From Sphingomonas sp. (lineage in GTDB: Bacteria > Pseudomonadota > Alphaproteobacteria > Sphingomonadales > Sphingomonadaceae), in assembly GCA_017418975.1 (NCBI GenBank), contig JAFOMG010000006.1, positions 450,758 to 514,757 of the forward strand: a stretch of DNA of 64,000 bases, read 5' to 3'. The notes under the pieces are model-generated. The model was not told where the DNA came from and ran no database searches. It saw nothing but the letters and a program-made list of their open reading frames with translations. This document shows positions 8,574 to 18,763 of this stretch, piece by piece (the first letter of the stretch is position 1; every line of letters starts with the position of its first letter). Both the position numbers and the translations under genes were made by a program.

Positions 8574-9344
8574 TTACGGCGCCACCTTCTGCAGGAAGGC
8601 GATCACCGCGGTCCAGGCGGGCTCGGCGCCCTCGGGGTTCTTCGCGCGCAGCAGCGTGGAGGAACCATGCGCCCCGCCCTGCTTGGGCACGAACTGCTCC
8701 TTCTGCCCGGGCACCGCGGCCAGGATGTCGCGCACCGCGTCGATCTCCCGCCCGTCCTGCGCCGAGGTGGCGAACACCGGCGCCTTCACGTTCGCGGCGG
8801 CCGTGCGCACCATCGTCTTGTTGTCGAAATACTCGCCGGGCGAGAACGCCATCACGGCCTTCACCTGATCGGGATAGTCGGCGGCGAGCAGGAAGACGAG
8901 CGACGCCGAATAGCTGCTGCCCCACAGGATCACCGGCAGCTTCCGGTCCTTCGCCCAGGCCAGCGCCGCCACCAGATCCGGCTTGGCCTGATAATAGCTC
9001 GTCGAGCGGCCCAGCGCCTTCACCGTCGCATTGCCGCCGAACAGGTCGCCGCCGGCGCGCTGGTCGATGCGCAGCGAGCTATAGCCCCAGGTCGCCAGCC
9101 TCGGGGCGATGGTCGCATATTCGTCCTTGCCCGAGCCTGCCTGGTGAAAGAGCAGGATCAGCGCCTTGGGCTTCTCGACGCTGGTATGGACGCCGAACAC
9201 CTTCACGCCGTCCGCCGCGGTGAGCGTCACCGGCTCGGCGGAGATGGCGCGCGATTCCTTGGGCACGGCGGCGGGCCTGGGGTGGCAGGCGGAAAGCCCG
9301 AGCAGCGCGAGCGCCGCCCCGGCGGCCAATCCCGTCGCGCGCAT
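8574..9344 (-). CDS. alpha/beta hydrolase lipoprotein
   Basis: Predicted lipoprotein of 256 aa. The signal peptide ends in the lipobox LSAC (Cys20), followed by an alpha/beta hydrolase fold of the dienelactone hydrolase/acyl-peptidase type. The oxyanion strand LILLFHQAGSGKDEY lies at about residues 66-80. The nucleophile elbow is LWGSSYSASL (G-x-S-x-S, with Ser instead of the usual final Gly). SAQDGREIDAV and GGAHGSS supply the likely acid and His. Substrate unknown; the cell-envelope location follows from the lipobox. It starts within the thiS-thiG stop (TGATG), so it is translationally coupled to thiamine biosynthesis, although no functional link is evident. Confidence 0.85.
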   Translation of the reverse strand: MRATGLAAGAALALLGLSACHPRPAAVPKESRAISAEPVTLTAADGVKVFGVHTSVEKPKALILLFHQAGSGKDEYATIAPRLATWGYSSLRIDQRAGGDLFGGNATVKALGRSTSYYQAKPDLVAALAWAKDRKLPVILWGSSYSASLVFLLAADYPDQVKAVMAFSPGEYFDNKTMVRTAAANVKAPVFATSAQDGREIDAVRDILAAVPGQKEQFVPKQGGAHGSSTLLRAKNPEGAEPAWTAVIAFLQKVAP

Positions 9345-10375
9345 CAGATCAGCCCCGCCAGCGGGCTCGACGGATCGGCATAGCGGCGCTTGGCCATGCG
9401 TCCGGCGCGATAGGAGAGTCGCCCCGCCTCCACCGCCGCCTTCATCGCCGCCGCCATCAGGATCGGGTCCTTGGCCTCGGCGATCGCGGTGTTCATCAGG
9501 ATGCCGTCGCAGCCCAGCTCCATGCCCACCGCCGCATCGCTCGCCGAGCCGACGCCGGCATCGACCAGCACCGGCACCTTGGCGCCTTCCACGATCAGCC
9601 GGATCGTCACCTGGTTCTGGATGCCGAGGCCGGAGCCGATCGGCGCGCCCAGCGGCATGATTGCCACCGCGCCGGCATCCTCCAGCCGCTTCGCCGCGAT
9701 CGGATCGTCGACGCAATAGACCATCGGCTTGAAGCCTTCGTTCGCGAGGATCTCCGTGGCCCGCAGCGTCTCGACCATGTCGGGATAAAGGGTCCGCGCC
9801 TCGCCCAGCACCTCGAGCTTCACCAGCTCCCAGCCGCCCGCCTCGCGCGCCAGCCGCAGCGTGCGGATCGCCGATTCGGCGTCGAAGCAGCCGGCGGTGT
9901 TGGGAAGATAGGTGATCTTCCTGGGATCGATATAGTCGGTGAGCATCGGCGCATTGGGATCGCTGACGTTCACGCGGCGCACCGCCACCGTGACGATCTC
10001 GGCGCCGCTCGCGGCGACGGCGGCGGCATTCTGCTCGAAATCCTTGTATTTGCCGGTGCCGACGATCAGCCGCGAGCGGAAGGTCTTGCCGGCGACCGTC
10101 CATGTGTCCTCGTCGACGGGACGGCCATGGTCGACCTCGCCCCCCGCGACCGGATGGTCGCCGCCGCCGACGAAATGCACGATCTCCAGCTCGTCGCCAT
10201 CCTCGACGATCACCTGGTCGAGCGTCGAGCGCGGCACCACTTCCAGGTTGCGCTCCACCGCCAGCTTGGCGGGCACCAGCCCCAGCTCCTCGGCCAGCTG
10301 GGCGATGGTCAGGCCGGCGGTCACCCGCCTGTGCTCGCCGTTGACGGTGATGGAGACGGTGCCGTCGATATGCAT
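9344..10375 (-). CDS. thiG: fused sulfur carrier ThiS - thiazole synthase ThiG
   Basis: Fusion of 343 aa. Residues 1 to about 70 form a ThiS ubiquitin-like sulfur carrier ([20 protein letters not shown], ending IVHFVGGG). A 25-residue linker follows, then ThiG thiazole synthase ([15 protein letters not shown], the VAVRRVN and VKLEVLG strands, and [15 protein letters not shown]). ThiG forms the thiazole phosphate of thiamine from deoxyxylulose phosphate, dehydroglycine and the ThiS thiocarboxylate. In the fusion the carrier Gly-Gly is internal, whereas free ThiS needs it at the C-terminus. Such bifunctional proteins are known in alphaproteobacteria. There is no TPP riboswitch in the 80-bp divergent spacer to aroQ. 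Confidence 0.9.
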   Translation of the reverse strand: MHIDGTVSITVNGEHRRVTAGLTIAQLAEELGLVPAKLAVERNLEVVPRSTLDQVIVEDGDELEIVHFVGGGDHPVAGGEVDHGRPVDEDTWTVAGKTFRSRLIVGTGKYKDFEQNAAAVAASGAEIVTVAVRRVNVSDPNAPMLTDYIDPRKITYLPNTAGCFDAESAIRTLRLAREAGGWELVKLEVLGEARTLYPDMVETLRATEILANEGFKPMVYCVDDPIAAKRLEDAGAVAIMPLGAPIGSGLGIQNQVTIRLIVEGAKVPVLVDAGVGSASDAAVGMELGCDGILMNTAIAEAKDPILMAAAMKAAVEAGRLSYRAGRMAKRRYADPSSPLAGLI

Positions 10376-10456
10376 GGACTGTCCTTGGAAATTTGATCGG
10401 GAGCGCGGGCTCATATAGGGAAGCCGCTCCCGCGCCCGCAACCGAAAGGCTTGGCC

Positions 10457-10891
10457 TTGGCCGACATGATCTACGTCCTCAACGGTCCCAACCTCAACCT
10501 GCTGGGACTGCGCGAGCCGGAGATCTACGGTTCGGACACGCTCGACGACATCGCGGGCCGCTTGGAAGACCGGGCGAAGGAACTGGGGCTGGAGATCGAC
10601 CTGCGCCAGTCGAATCACGAGGGCCATCTGATCGACTGGCTCCACGAGGCCCAGGCCCGCGGCGCCAGGGCCGTGCTGCTCAACGCGGGCGCGTTCACCC
10701 ATACCAGCCTCGCGCTCTACGACGCGATCCGCTCGATCCGGACGCCGGTGCTCGAAGTACATATCTCCAACCCGGTCGCGCGGGAGGAGTATCGCCACCA
10801 CAGCTATGTCGGCATGGCCGCCAGGGGAACCATCGCCGGTTTCGGGGCGCTGTCCTACATGCTTGCGCTTGAAGCCGCCGCGCTCCTCTGA
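10457..10891 (+). CDS. aroQ: type II 3-dehydroquinate dehydratase
   Basis: Shikimate-pathway enzyme (about 144 aa) converting 3-dehydroquinate to 3-dehydroshikimate. Type II signatures are complete: [20 protein letters not shown] with the catalytic Tyr, [32 protein letters not shown], and EVHISNP with the catalytic His region. The start is uncertain. A TTG at 10457 lies 7 bases after AAAGG and gives [11 protein letters not shown]; the ATG at 10466 has poor spacing, and another TTG at 10451 is too close. It leads the aroQ-accB-accC cluster common in proteobacteria. Confidence 0.93.
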   Translation: MADMIYVLNGPNLNLLGLREPEIYGSDTLDDIAGRLEDRAKELGLEIDLRQSNHEGHLIDWLHEAQARGARAVLLNAGAFTHTSLALYDAIRSIRTPVLEVHISNPVAREEYRHHSYVGMAARGTIAGFGALSYMLALEAAALL

Positions 10892-10925
10892 CAAAGGGCG
10901 CCGTTTCATCGGAAGACGAGATCAA

Positions 10926-11411
10926 ATGGCAGAAAAGAACGACAAGACGGGCGCAATGCAGGTCGACATCGACCTGGTGCGGCAGCTCGCCGCCGTGCTG
11001 GACGACACCAATCTCACCGAGATCGAAGTCGAGGACGGCGATCGCAAGGTCCGCGTCGCGCGCACCGTGCAGGCCGCGCCCGCCATCATGCAGGCGCCGA
11101 TGGCCGCTCCGGTAGCCGCTCCGGCCGCCGCCGCGCCGGTCACCGCCGCCGCCGTCGAGACCGCGCCCGTCGCCGCGCTGAACGCAGTCAAGTCGCCCAT
11201 GGTCGGCACCGCCTATCTGGCGCCGAATCCGGAAGCGGCGAACTTCGTCGCGATCGGCCAGGCGGTGAAGGCCGGCGACACGCTGCTGATCATCGAGGCG
11301 ATGAAGGTGATGAACCCGATCCACGCCACCTCGGCCGGCACGGTCAAGGCGATCCTGGTCGACAACGGCCAGCCGGTCGAGTTCGACCAGCCCCTCGTCG
11401 TCGTCGAGTAA
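10926..11411 (+). CDS. accB: biotin carboxyl carrier protein of acetyl-CoA carboxylase
   Basis: Carrier subunit (161 aa) of acetyl-CoA carboxylase, first step of fatty-acid synthesis. It shows the expected three parts: an N-terminal helix region with [15 protein letters not shown], a Pro/Ala linker (about residues 50-80), and a C-terminal biotinyl domain with the modified lysine in EAMKVMNPI. It lies 34 bp after aroQ and 9 bp before accC, which is the normal operon. The start at 10926 follows AGACGAG. Confidence 0.95.
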   Translation: MAEKNDKTGAMQVDIDLVRQLAAVLDDTNLTEIEVEDGDRKVRVARTVQAAPAIMQAPMAAPVAAPAAAAPVTAAAVETAPVAALNAVKSPMVGTAYLAPNPEAANFVAIGQAVKAGDTLLIIEAMKVMNPIHATSAGTVKAILVDNGQPVEFDQPLVVVE

Positions 11412-11420
11412 CGCGGCACC

Positions 11421-12782
11421 ATGCCTGAAATTAAGAAGCTCCTGATCGCCAATCGCGGCGAGATCGCGCTGCGCATCCATCGTGCCTGCCACGAGATGGG
11501 CATCAAGACCGTCGCGGTGCACTCCACCGCCGACTCGGACGCGATGCACGTCCGCCTGGCCGACGAGGCGATCTGCATCGGCCCGCCGGCCGCGGCGGAG
11601 AGCTATCTGAAGATCGACCGGATCATCGCCGCCGCCGAGATCTCGGGCGCCGACGCCATCCATCCGGGCTATGGCTTCCTTTCGGAGAACGCCAAGTTCG
11701 CCGAGATCGTCGAGGCGCACGGCATCATCTTCGTCGGGCCCAAGCCCGAGCACATCCGCACCATGGGCGACAAGATCGAGGCGAAGCGCACCGCCGGCGC
11801 GCTCGGCCTGCCGCTCGTCCCCGGTTCGGACGGCGCGATCAGCGATGTCGAGGAAGCCAAGCGCATCGCCGAGGCGGCAGGCTATCCGGTGATCATCAAG
11901 GCCGCCTCGGGCGGCGGCGGGCGCGGCATGAAGGTCGTGACCAACCCTGCCGATCTCGAGGCGCAGATGCTCCAGGCGGGCAGCGAGGCGAAGGCCGCCT
12001 TCGGCGACGCCACCGTCTATCTGGAGAAATATCTCGGCAACCCGCGCCATATCGAGGTGCAGGTGTTCGGCGACGGCAATGGCAACGCCATTCATCTGGG
12101 CGAGCGCGACTGCTCGCTCCAGCGCCGCCACCAGAAAGTGCTCGAGGAAGCTCCCTCGCCCGTGCTCTCGGCCGAGGAGCGCGAGCGCATCGGCGGGATC
12201 TGCGCCAGGGCGATGGCCGATATGGGCTATCGCGGCGCCGGCACCATCGAGTTCCTGTGGGAAGACGGCGAGTTCTACTTCATCGAGATGAACACCCGCC
12301 TGCAGGTGGAGCATCCGGTGACCGAGGCGATCACCGGCCTCGACCTGGTCCGCGAGCAGATCCGCGTCGCCGAAGGGCACGGCCTGACGCTGCGCCAGGA
12401 GGACGTGGTCTTCCGCGGCCATGCGATCGAGTGCCGCATCAACGCCGAGGATCCGCGCACCTTCGCGCCCTCGCCGGGCCTGGTGAAGGGCTATCACGCG
12501 CCGGGCGGCATGAACGTCCGCGTCGATTCGGGCCTCTATGCCGGCTACAAGGTGCCGCCCTATTACGACTCGATGATCGCCAAGCTGATCGTCTACGGCA
12601 CCACTCGCCAGGGCGCGCTGCGCCGCCTGCGCCGGGCGCTGGAGGAGTTCGTGATCGACGGGATGAAGACCACCATCCCGCTCCACCAGGCGCTGCTCGA
12701 CGATCCCGAATTCCAGAAGGGCGAATATACGATCAAGTGGCTGGAGGAATGGCTGGCCCGGCAGGACGACGCGCAATCGTGA
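11421..12782 (+). CDS. accC: biotin carboxylase subunit of acetyl-CoA carboxylase
   Basis: ATP-grasp enzyme (453 aa) carboxylating the biotin of AccB. Visible features are the N-terminal [18 protein letters not shown] block, the glycine-rich ATP loop [14 protein letters not shown], the [15 protein letters not shown] block, and the catalytic [16 protein letters not shown]. Length and ends are normal. Its stop overlaps the GTG start of the following arsC-like gene (GTGA). Confidence 0.97.
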   Translation: MPEIKKLLIANRGEIALRIHRACHEMGIKTVAVHSTADSDAMHVRLADEAICIGPPAAAESYLKIDRIIAAAEISGADAIHPGYGFLSENAKFAEIVEAHGIIFVGPKPEHIRTMGDKIEAKRTAGALGLPLVPGSDGAISDVEEAKRIAEAAGYPVIIKAASGGGGRGMKVVTNPADLEAQMLQAGSEAKAAFGDATVYLEKYLGNPRHIEVQVFGDGNGNAIHLGERDCSLQRRHQKVLEEAPSPVLSAEERERIGGICARAMADMGYRGAGTIEFLWEDGEFYFIEMNTRLQVEHPVTEAITGLDLVREQIRVAEGHGLTLRQEDVVFRGHAIECRINAEDPRTFAPSPGLVKGYHAPGGMNVRVDSGLYAGYKVPPYYDSMIAKLIVYGTTRQGALRRLRRALEEFVIDGMKTTIPLHQALLDDPEFQKGEYTIKWLEEWLARQDDAQS

Positions 12783-13117
12783 AGGCCACCATCTATCACA
12801 ATCCCCGCTGCTCCAAGTCGCGCGAGGCGCTGGCGATCCTGAACGGAACGCCGGGCCTCGCGGTCGAGGTGGTCGAATATCTCAAGACCCCGCCGAGCCG
12901 CGAGACGCTGCAGGACCTGTACCGGCGCGCCGGCATGACCGCGCGCGAGGGCCTGCGCATCGCCGAGGACGCCGCCAAGCCGCTGAAGGGCGCGGACGAC
13001 GACGCGATCCTCGATGCGATGGCGGCCAATCCGATCCTGATCGAGCGGCCGCTGGTGGCCACCGACAAGGGCGTTCGCCTGGGCCGCCCGCCGGAGCGGG
13101 TGCGCGAGATCCTGTAG
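12779..13117 (+). CDS. arsC: arsenate reductase family protein (ArsC/YfgD-like)
   Basis: Thioredoxin-fold protein of 112 aa. The active-site motif [13 protein letters not shown] (Cys11) matches glutaredoxin-dependent ArsC and the paralogue YfgD. Further family blocks are [26 protein letters not shown] and RLGRPPERV. The GTG start overlaps the accC stop by 4 bases. With no arsenic transporter or ArsR regulator nearby, a general thiol-redox role is as likely as arsenate reduction. Confidence 0.85.
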   Translation: MKATIYHNPRCSKSREALAILNGTPGLAVEVVEYLKTPPSRETLQDLYRRAGMTAREGLRIAEDAAKPLKGADDDAILDAMAANPILIERPLVATDKGVRLGRPPERVREIL

Positions 13118-13148
13118 GGCGAAGACCCAAGGCATCTGAGGCCATATC

Positions 13149-13285
13149 CGTCATCCCCGCGCGGGCGGGGATCCAGGGTAGTTCGGGACAATCGATGCAA
13201 TCACGCGCAGGCTTGCCGGAAACGGCAAAGCGGGCCTCGCGCGTCTTGCTCCTGGCCCTGGATCCCCGCCTGCGCCGGGATGACG
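13149..13285. repeat. inverted pair of REP elements (REPIN-like)
   Basis: Left element 13149-13178 starts CGTCATCCCCGCG and ends GGATCCAGGG. Right element 13256-13285 is its approximate reverse complement, from CCCTGGATCCCCGCC to GGGATGACG. About 77 bp lie between. The pair occupies the 374-bp gap between arsC and the diguanylate cyclase gene. The remaining 200 bp are AT-richer and probably hold the cyclase promoter; I see no gene in the gap. Confidence 0.85.
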
Positions 13286-13491
13286 ATGGAGGGCGTAAGT
13301 CCCCAACCCGCCACCACCCATATTACCCGTTTTGGCGAATTCCACTCCGGATTAACGCGAATATTACGATCGTTCCCGTAACGATTCCGTCGAGAACGGG
13401 GGCGGGAAATGCGAACAAGGCCAAGCATCGATGGGCATCGCGCGGGCAGGAACGCCGCGCGGATCGCCGCATGGACCGGCGGGGCCCGCGC

Positions 13492-14586
13492 ATGAACGCG
13501 CCCGTCTCCCTCCACTCGCCGCTCGATCGGCTCGTCTCCTGGTTCCGCCGCGGCGAAGGCGAGGATCCCTGGGCCGCGCCCGACCGGACCGCGCTCCACC
13601 GGCTGCGCTACGAGCAGATCGGCGCCTTCCTGTTCCAGCACGGCCTGGAGCCCAGCACGACCAATTTCGATTTCGCCGGCCGTTTCCTCGACGGCCTGGA
13701 GGCGCCGCTGGTGCGCGCCGCGCAGGAACTGCTCAACGCGAAGGGCAAGCTGACCGACCGCGACGTCGAGCGGATCGTCGAGCGCTGCGCGGCGAGCGAG
13801 ACGCCCGACAAGCTCGACAAGCTCACCCGCGAGCTGGAGAGCAAGGTCGCCGACTGCCTCGCCGCGGTGGGTGACGCCACTGCCTCGACCAGCGCCTATT
13901 CCACCGCGCTCGGCGAGGCGGCGGACCAGATGGGCAGCGAGCCGGGCGAGGCCTATCGCCGGCTGCTCGAAGTCACGCTCGAAGTGGCCGAGACGACTCG
14001 CAGGATCGGCGGCCGGCTCGAGCGCACGCGCGAGGACACGCGGCGCCTGCGCGCCGATCTCGAGCGCGCGGTGCGCGAGGCGGAGGAGGACCATCTCACC
14101 GGCCTGCCCAATCGCCGCGGCTTCTTCGCGCGGATGGAGGAGATGCTGGCGCGGCCCGATGCCGCGCCCTTCGCCCTGGCGCTGTGCGACATCGACAATT
14201 TCAAGGCGATCAACGACCGGCATGGCCACCATACCGGCGACCGGGTGCTTCGCTTCGTCGCGCGCTTCCTGCGCGAGGACCTGGGCCGCCGGGTGACGGT
14301 CGCGCGCTATGGCGGCGAGGAGTTCGTCTGCCTGTTCGAGGGGGCCGATGCGGAGGAGGCCGCCGACACGCTCGACGGCTGCCGTACCCGGCTGCGCGAG
14401 CGGCTGCTGCGCGACCAGACCACGGACCTGCCGATCGGCAGGATCAGCTTCTCGGCCGGCGTCGCGCCGGTCGCGGGCGATCACGCCGACGCGCTGCGCC
14501 TTGCCGACGATCTCCTCTATGCGGCGAAACATGCCGGCAAGGATCGCGTGGTGACGTCCTCGCTGCCGGTCGCCTCGGCGGCCTAG
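13492..14586 (+). CDS. diguanylate cyclase (GGDEF domain protein)
   Basis: Cytoplasmic protein of 364 aa. Residues 1 to about 170 are a helical region without recognised domain. A short coiled coil follows (LERTREDTRRLRADLERAVR), then a GGDEF domain opening DHLTGLPNRRGFF, with substrate/metal block CDIDNFKAINDRHGH and the active site ARYGGEEFVCLFEG. All catalytic elements for making cyclic di-GMP from two GTP are present. The RxxD inhibitory site normally just before the active loop is not visible (GRRV instead), suggesting no product inhibition by that route. There are no membrane segments. The start at 13492 was chosen over 13471; neither has a strong ribosome site. Confidence 0.88.
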   Translation: MNAPVSLHSPLDRLVSWFRRGEGEDPWAAPDRTALHRLRYEQIGAFLFQHGLEPSTTNFDFAGRFLDGLEAPLVRAAQELLNAKGKLTDRDVERIVERCAASETPDKLDKLTRELESKVADCLAAVGDATASTSAYSTALGEAADQMGSEPGEAYRRLLEVTLEVAETTRRIGGRLERTREDTRRLRADLERAVREAEEDHLTGLPNRRGFFARMEEMLARPDAAPFALALCDIDNFKAINDRHGHHTGDRVLRFVARFLREDLGRRVTVARYGGEEFVCLFEGADAEEAADTLDGCRTRLRERLLRDQTTDLPIGRISFSAGVAPVAGDHADALRLADDLLYAAKHAGKDRVVTSSLPVASAA

Positions 14587-14610
14587 GGTCACGACGCGAT
14601 CGGCAAGGCC

Positions 14611-14638
14611 CGTCATCCCCGCCCGCGCGGGAGTGACG
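14611..14638. repeat. REP-like palindrome (single copy)
   Basis: CGTCATCCCCGCCCGC followed by GCGGGAGTGACG, one mismatch in the stem. It sits between the cyclase gene and the AraC regulator gene and may act as a transcription or mRNA boundary. Confidence 0.8.
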
Positions 14639-14739
14639 AGAGAAGAATGGGAGTGCTCGGGCCCCAACCAGTTCCGCAGGATCGGTCAGGCGCGACTCGC
14701 CCGGCCTGCGGCACAGCGGCGCCAGGGAGACCAGGAACC

Positions 14740-15618
14740 GTGAAGCCCGACGCCCGCCAGCGCTATCTCGCCCGCATGCGCCGCGTGCTCGATCATGTCG
14801 ACGCGCATCTCGATGCGGATCTCGGCACCGAGACGCTGGCGGCCGTCGCCGCCTTCTCGCCCTTCCATTTCCATCGCCAGTTCGCCGAACTCTTCGGGAT
14901 CAGCGTCCACCGCTACGTCCAGCTCGCCCGCATCAAGCGGGCCTCGCTCGCCCTCGCCTATCGAACCGACCCGGTGCTCGACATCGCGCTCGATTCGGGG
15001 TTCGGCGGGCCGGAGGCCTTTGCGCGCGCGTTCCGGAAGCGGACCGGACAGAGCCCGAGCGAATTCCGCGCCCGGCCGGAATGGGCTCCCTGGAACGCGG
15101 CCCTCGCGCCGCTCGCACAGGCAAGGAGCCAGCACATGACACCGACCTATACCGATGCCGATGTGGCCATCGTCGATTTCCCCGCCACGGCGGTGGCGCT
15201 GATCGAGCATCGCGGCGATCCGGGAGCGATCGGCGACACGATCCGCCGCTTCATCGACTGGCGCCGCGCCAACGCGCTGCCGCCGGCAAGGAGCGCCACC
15301 TTCAACATCCTCCACAATGATCCGGACAGCGTGCCGCCCGCGGAATATCGCCTCGACATCGCCTGCGCCGCTCCGCGCGTCGCACCCAATCATGCCGGGG
15401 TGATCGAGGGCCTGGTCCCCGCCGGCCGCTGCGCGATGATGCGGATCACCGGCCCGGGCGACGATCTGCGCGCGCCGGCCCATTTCCTCTATGCCGACTG
15501 GCTGCCCCGCAGCGGCGAGGAGCCGCGCGACTTCCCGATGTTCGTCCAGCGCCTGCGCTTCTTCCCGGACGTGCCGGCCGGCGAGGCGGTGACGGAGATG
15601 TTCCTGCCGCTGGCTTAG
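14740..15618 (+). CDS. AraC family regulator with GyrI-like effector-binding domain
   Basis: Regulator of 292 aa. The N-terminal AraC double helix-turn-helix (about residues 5-105) contains ETLAAVAAFSPFHFHRQFAE and the second helix block DIALDSGFGGPEAFARAFRK, ending GQSPSEFR. The C-terminal half (about 130-292) is a GyrI/Rob-like small-molecule domain (VAIVDFPATAVALIEHRGDP to EMFLPLA). This arrangement matches Rob/SoxS-like activators of detoxification and efflux genes. The start is a GTG at 14740 with AGGGAGA 9 bases upstream. No obvious target gene is adjacent. Confidence 0.87.
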   Translation: MKPDARQRYLARMRRVLDHVDAHLDADLGTETLAAVAAFSPFHFHRQFAELFGISVHRYVQLARIKRASLALAYRTDPVLDIALDSGFGGPEAFARAFRKRTGQSPSEFRARPEWAPWNAALAPLAQARSQHMTPTYTDADVAIVDFPATAVALIEHRGDPGAIGDTIRRFIDWRRANALPPARSATFNILHNDPDSVPPAEYRLDIACAAPRVAPNHAGVIEGLVPAGRCAMMRITGPGDDLRAPAHFLYADWLPRSGEEPRDFPMFVQRLRFFPDVPAGEAVTEMFLPLA

Positions 15619-15676
15619 GGTCAGGATCCCGTCCACTCGCGCCGCCATCCAGCCTATACCGTCATCCAGCCTGTAC

Positions 15677-15704
15677 CGTCATCCCCGCGAAGGCGGGGAT
15701 GGCG
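15677..15704. repeat. REP-like palindrome (single copy)
   Basis: CGTCATCCCCGCGAAGGCGG followed by GGATGGCG, with a partial extra CGTCATCC just upstream near 15660. It lies in the gap between convergent genes. Confidence 0.8.
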
Positions 15705-15787
15705 AAGGGAGTCACAGAAATAGTTAATGAAATCAAAGCGTTGATGGGATTTTGCCCTAGGCGAGCTCCCCCTCCCGGGAGGACTGG

Positions 15788-16228
15788 CTAGCCCCGTCGC
15801 AGATGGGTGATGTCCTGCTTCAGGCCATAGAGATAGGCCGCGCGGCCGTCGCGCACCTCGACATCGGCGGTCACGCGCATCCAGCGCATCTCGCCGTCCG
15901 GCCGGCGGATCTCCGCCTCGAAGGTGAAGCTGCCGCAATTGGCGATCGCCTCCGACCGCAGCCTGGCCAGCTCCGCCCGCGATTCCGGGCTATACATGGC
16001 GACCACCTCCTCGCGCCGCACCGGGCGATCGGGCGGCAGGCCGAAGATCGCGAACACTCCGGGCGTCCAGCGCAGCGAATCGTCGGAAAGGTCGCATTCC
16101 CAGGCGGCGGGCATCGGCGCGAGCACGGCGGGCGCACCGTCCGGCACGACGTGCAGCGCGTTCGCCCAGCCCATCGGCACGCGCCCGGGCGGCGGCGCCG
16201 CCACGCGATCTATCCAGTGATTCGTCAC
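15788..16228 (-). CDS. stand-alone PAS domain protein
   Basis: Protein of 146 aa that is essentially one PAS fold-3 domain with its PAC end. WECDLSDDSLRWTPGVFAIF (about residues 43-62) opens the PAS core, FTFEAEIRRPDGEMRWMRVT forms the late strands, and YLYGLKQDITHLRRG is the PAC motif and C-terminus. There is no kinase, GGDEF or helix-turn-helix output domain, so it may sense a ligand and act in trans. The start is a GTG at 16228; an internal ATG at 16174 would also keep the domain intact. Ligand unknown. Confidence 0.75.
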   Translation of the reverse strand: MTNHWIDRVAAPPPGRVPMGWANALHVVPDGAPAVLAPMPAAWECDLSDDSLRWTPGVFAIFGLPPDRPVRREEVVAMYSPESRAELARLRSEAIANCGSFTFEAEIRRPDGEMRWMRVTADVEVRDGRAAYLYGLKQDITHLRRG

Positions 16229-16543
16229 GCTACACCCAAGGCTCCACTCCGTTCGCCTTGCTACGCCTCCAATGGTTAATCTCCAACCCCCGCATATTCC
16301 GACGATTCGGTCTTTTAATGTAGGATTCCATCCGCTTGGCTCGGCCGCGATGCGAACGCCCCGCCCCTTCCCCGCTCCTTGCGTGCCACGGGCGCACCGG
16401 AGAGCCGCCGCGCGCGATGACGTCGGGGCCTTTGCGACCTTCCGCGCCGTTCGCGCACCCGGGCGCGTCAAGAGAGTCAAGATTTTCGCACCGTCCCCGC
16501 CCGGGGGTGACGCGGGCACATGCCCTCGCTATGGGCTGCGCCC
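16229..16543. other. 315-bp divergent intergenic region, no gene seen
   Basis: Spacer between the PAS gene and purL, which are transcribed apart. The first half is less GC-rich and probably carries both promoters. No repeat, tRNA or coding sequence is apparent. Confidence 0.5.
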
Positions 16544-18763
16544 ATGACCCAGATCACGTCCGAGATCGTCGCCGAGCACGGCTTCACCCCCGAGGAATAT
16601 GAGCGCGTCCTGAAGGCGATGGGCCGCGAGCCCAACCTGACCGAGCTCGGCATCTTCTCGGTGATGTGGTCCGAGCATTGCAGCTACAAGTCCAGCCGCA
16701 TCCATCTGAAGAAGCTGCCGACCGAGGGGCCCCAGGTGATCTGCGGCCCGGGCGAGAATGCCGGCGTGGTCGATATCGGCGACGGCCAGGCCGCGATCTT
16801 CAAGATGGAGAGCCACAACCACCCGTCGTACATCGAGCCCTATCAGGGCGCGGCGACCGGCGTGGGCGGCATCCTGCGCGACGTGTTCACCATGGGCGCG
16901 CGCCCGATCGCCAACATGAACGCGCTGCGCTTCGGCCGGCCCGATCACCCCAAGATGAAGCACCTCATCGCCGGCGTGGTCCATGGCATCGGCGGCTATG
17001 GCAATTGCGTGGGCGTTCCCACCGTCGGCGGCGAGGTCAATTTCCACAAGGCCTATGACGGCAACATCCTGGTCAATGCGATGACCGTCGGCATCGCCGA
17101 TACCGACAAGATCTTCTATTCGGCCGCCTCGGGCGTCGGCAATCCGATCGTCTATGTGGGCAGCAAGACCGGCCGCGACGGCATCCACGGCGCGACCATG
17201 GCCTCGGCCGATTTCGGCGAGGACAGCGAGGAGAAGCGCCCCACCGTCCAGGTCGGCGATCCCTTCACCGAGAAGCTGCTGATCGAGGCGTGCCTCGAGC
17301 TGATGTCCTCGGATGCGATCGTCGCGATCCAGGACATGGGCGCCGCCGGCCTCACTTCCTCCTCGGTCGAGATGGCGAGCAAGGGCGGCGTCGGCATCGA
17401 GCTGATCATGGACGACGTGCCCCAGCGCGAGACCGGCATGACGCCGTACGAGATGATGCTGTCGGAGAGCCAGGAGCGCATGCTCATGGTGCTCAAGCCC
17501 GGCCGCGAAGCCTTTGCCGAAGCGATCTTCCGCAAGTGGGAGCTCGATTTCGCCGTGATCGGCCATGTGACGGACACCGGCCGCATGGTGCTGAAGTGGC
17601 AGGGCGATGTCGTCGCCGACATTCCGCTCGCCCCGCTCGCCGACGAAGCACCGCTCTACGACCGTCCGCACGTGCCGACGCCGAAGCCGGCCGCGCTGAC
17701 CGATGTTCCCGAAAGCGTGGATCCGGCCGCCGACCTGCTCAAGCTGGTCGGCACGCCCGACCTGGCCAGCCGCCGCTGGATCTGGGAGCAGTACGACCAC
17801 ATGGTCGGCGCCGACACCACGCAGCGGCCGGGCGGCGATGCGGCGGTGGTCCGCGTCCATGGCTCGGGCAAGGGCCTGGCGATCACCACCGACTGCACCC
17901 CGCGCTATTGCTTCGCCGACCCGGTGGAGGGCGGCAAGCAGGCGATCGCCGAGGCATGGCGCAACCTCTCCGCCGTCGGCGCGACGCCGCTGGCGGTGAC
18001 CAACTGCCTCAACTTCGCCAATCCGCAGCGCCCGGAGATCATGGGCCAGATCGTCGGCTGCCTCGAAGGCATGTCGGAGGCGTGCCGCGCGCTCGACTTC
18101 CCGATCGTCTCGGGCAATGTCTCGCTCTACAATGAGAGCAAGGCCACCGGCGGCGGCTCGGCGATCCTGCCGACCCCGGCGATCGGCGCGATCGGCCTGC
18201 TCAAGGATTATTCGAAGAGCGCGACCATCGCCTTCAAGGGCACCGGCGACATCATCCTCGCCGTGGGCGAGCGTTCGGGCCATCTCGGCCAGTCGCTGTG
18301 GCTGCGCGAGCTGCACGGCCGCGAGGAGGGGCCGGCCCCCGAGGTCGATCTGATGATGGAGCGCCGCACCGGCGCTTTTATCCGCTCGGGCATCTGCACC
18401 GGCGCGATCACCGCCTGCCATGACGTGTCGGACGGCGGCCTGGCGGTCGCGATCGCCGAGATGGCGATGGCCTCCGGCATCGGCGCGATCATCGACCAGC
18501 CCCAGCCCTTCGGCATCGCCGGCTCGTTCTTCGGTGAGGACCAGGGCCTGTATGTCGTCACGATCTGCGACACCTGCCTTGCCGACTTCCTCGTCGCGGC
18601 GGACAAGGCCGGGCTGGTCGCCGATCCGATCGGCCGCACGATCAAGGACCGGATCATCTTCGAGCTGGAAGAGGGCGATTTCTGCGTGAGCCTGGCCGAT
18701 CTCAAGGCGGCGCACGAAGCGTTCTTCCCGGAACTGATGGGGGAAGACGCGGCCCTGGCATGA
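16544..18763 (+). CDS. purL: phosphoribosylformylglycinamidine synthase II
   Basis: Purine biosynthesis enzyme (739 aa, the short PurL form that works with separate PurS and PurQ). It converts FGAR and glutamine-derived ammonia to FGAM using ATP. Typical blocks are [79 protein letters not shown] and the C-terminal [20 protein letters not shown]. The start at 16544 ([13 protein letters not shown]) is the usual N-terminus; an in-frame ATG 24 bases upstream is less likely. purS and purQ are not in the window. Confidence 0.96.
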   Translation: MTQITSEIVAEHGFTPEEYERVLKAMGREPNLTELGIFSVMWSEHCSYKSSRIHLKKLPTEGPQVICGPGENAGVVDIGDGQAAIFKMESHNHPSYIEPYQGAATGVGGILRDVFTMGARPIANMNALRFGRPDHPKMKHLIAGVVHGIGGYGNCVGVPTVGGEVNFHKAYDGNILVNAMTVGIADTDKIFYSAASGVGNPIVYVGSKTGRDGIHGATMASADFGEDSEEKRPTVQVGDPFTEKLLIEACLELMSSDAIVAIQDMGAAGLTSSSVEMASKGGVGIELIMDDVPQRETGMTPYEMMLSESQERMLMVLKPGREAFAEAIFRKWELDFAVIGHVTDTGRMVLKWQGDVVADIPLAPLADEAPLYDRPHVPTPKPAALTDVPESVDPAADLLKLVGTPDLASRRWIWEQYDHMVGADTTQRPGGDAAVVRVHGSGKGLAITTDCTPRYCFADPVEGGKQAIAEAWRNLSAVGATPLAVTNCLNFANPQRPEIMGQIVGCLEGMSEACRALDFPIVSGNVSLYNESKATGGGSAILPTPAIGAIGLLKDYSKSATIAFKGTGDIILAVGERSGHLGQSLWLRELHGREEGPAPEVDLMMERRTGAFIRSGICTGAITACHDVSDGGLAVAIAEMAMASGIGAIIDQPQPFGIAGSFFGEDQGLYVVTICDTCLADFLVAADKAGLVADPIGRTIKDRIIFELEEGDFCVSLADLKAAHEAFFPELMGEDAALA

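Noticed and set aside
10376-10456. TPP riboswitch upstream of the thiamine gene
   Set aside because: The spacer to aroQ is only 81 bp and lacks the CUGAGA and other conserved THI-box segments.
10695-12776. Long minus-strand open frame (over 690 codons) opposite accB-accC
   Set aside because: It is antisense to a clearly conserved gene and its translation is His/Arg/Ala/Asp-rich without domains, typical of GC-rich shadow frames.
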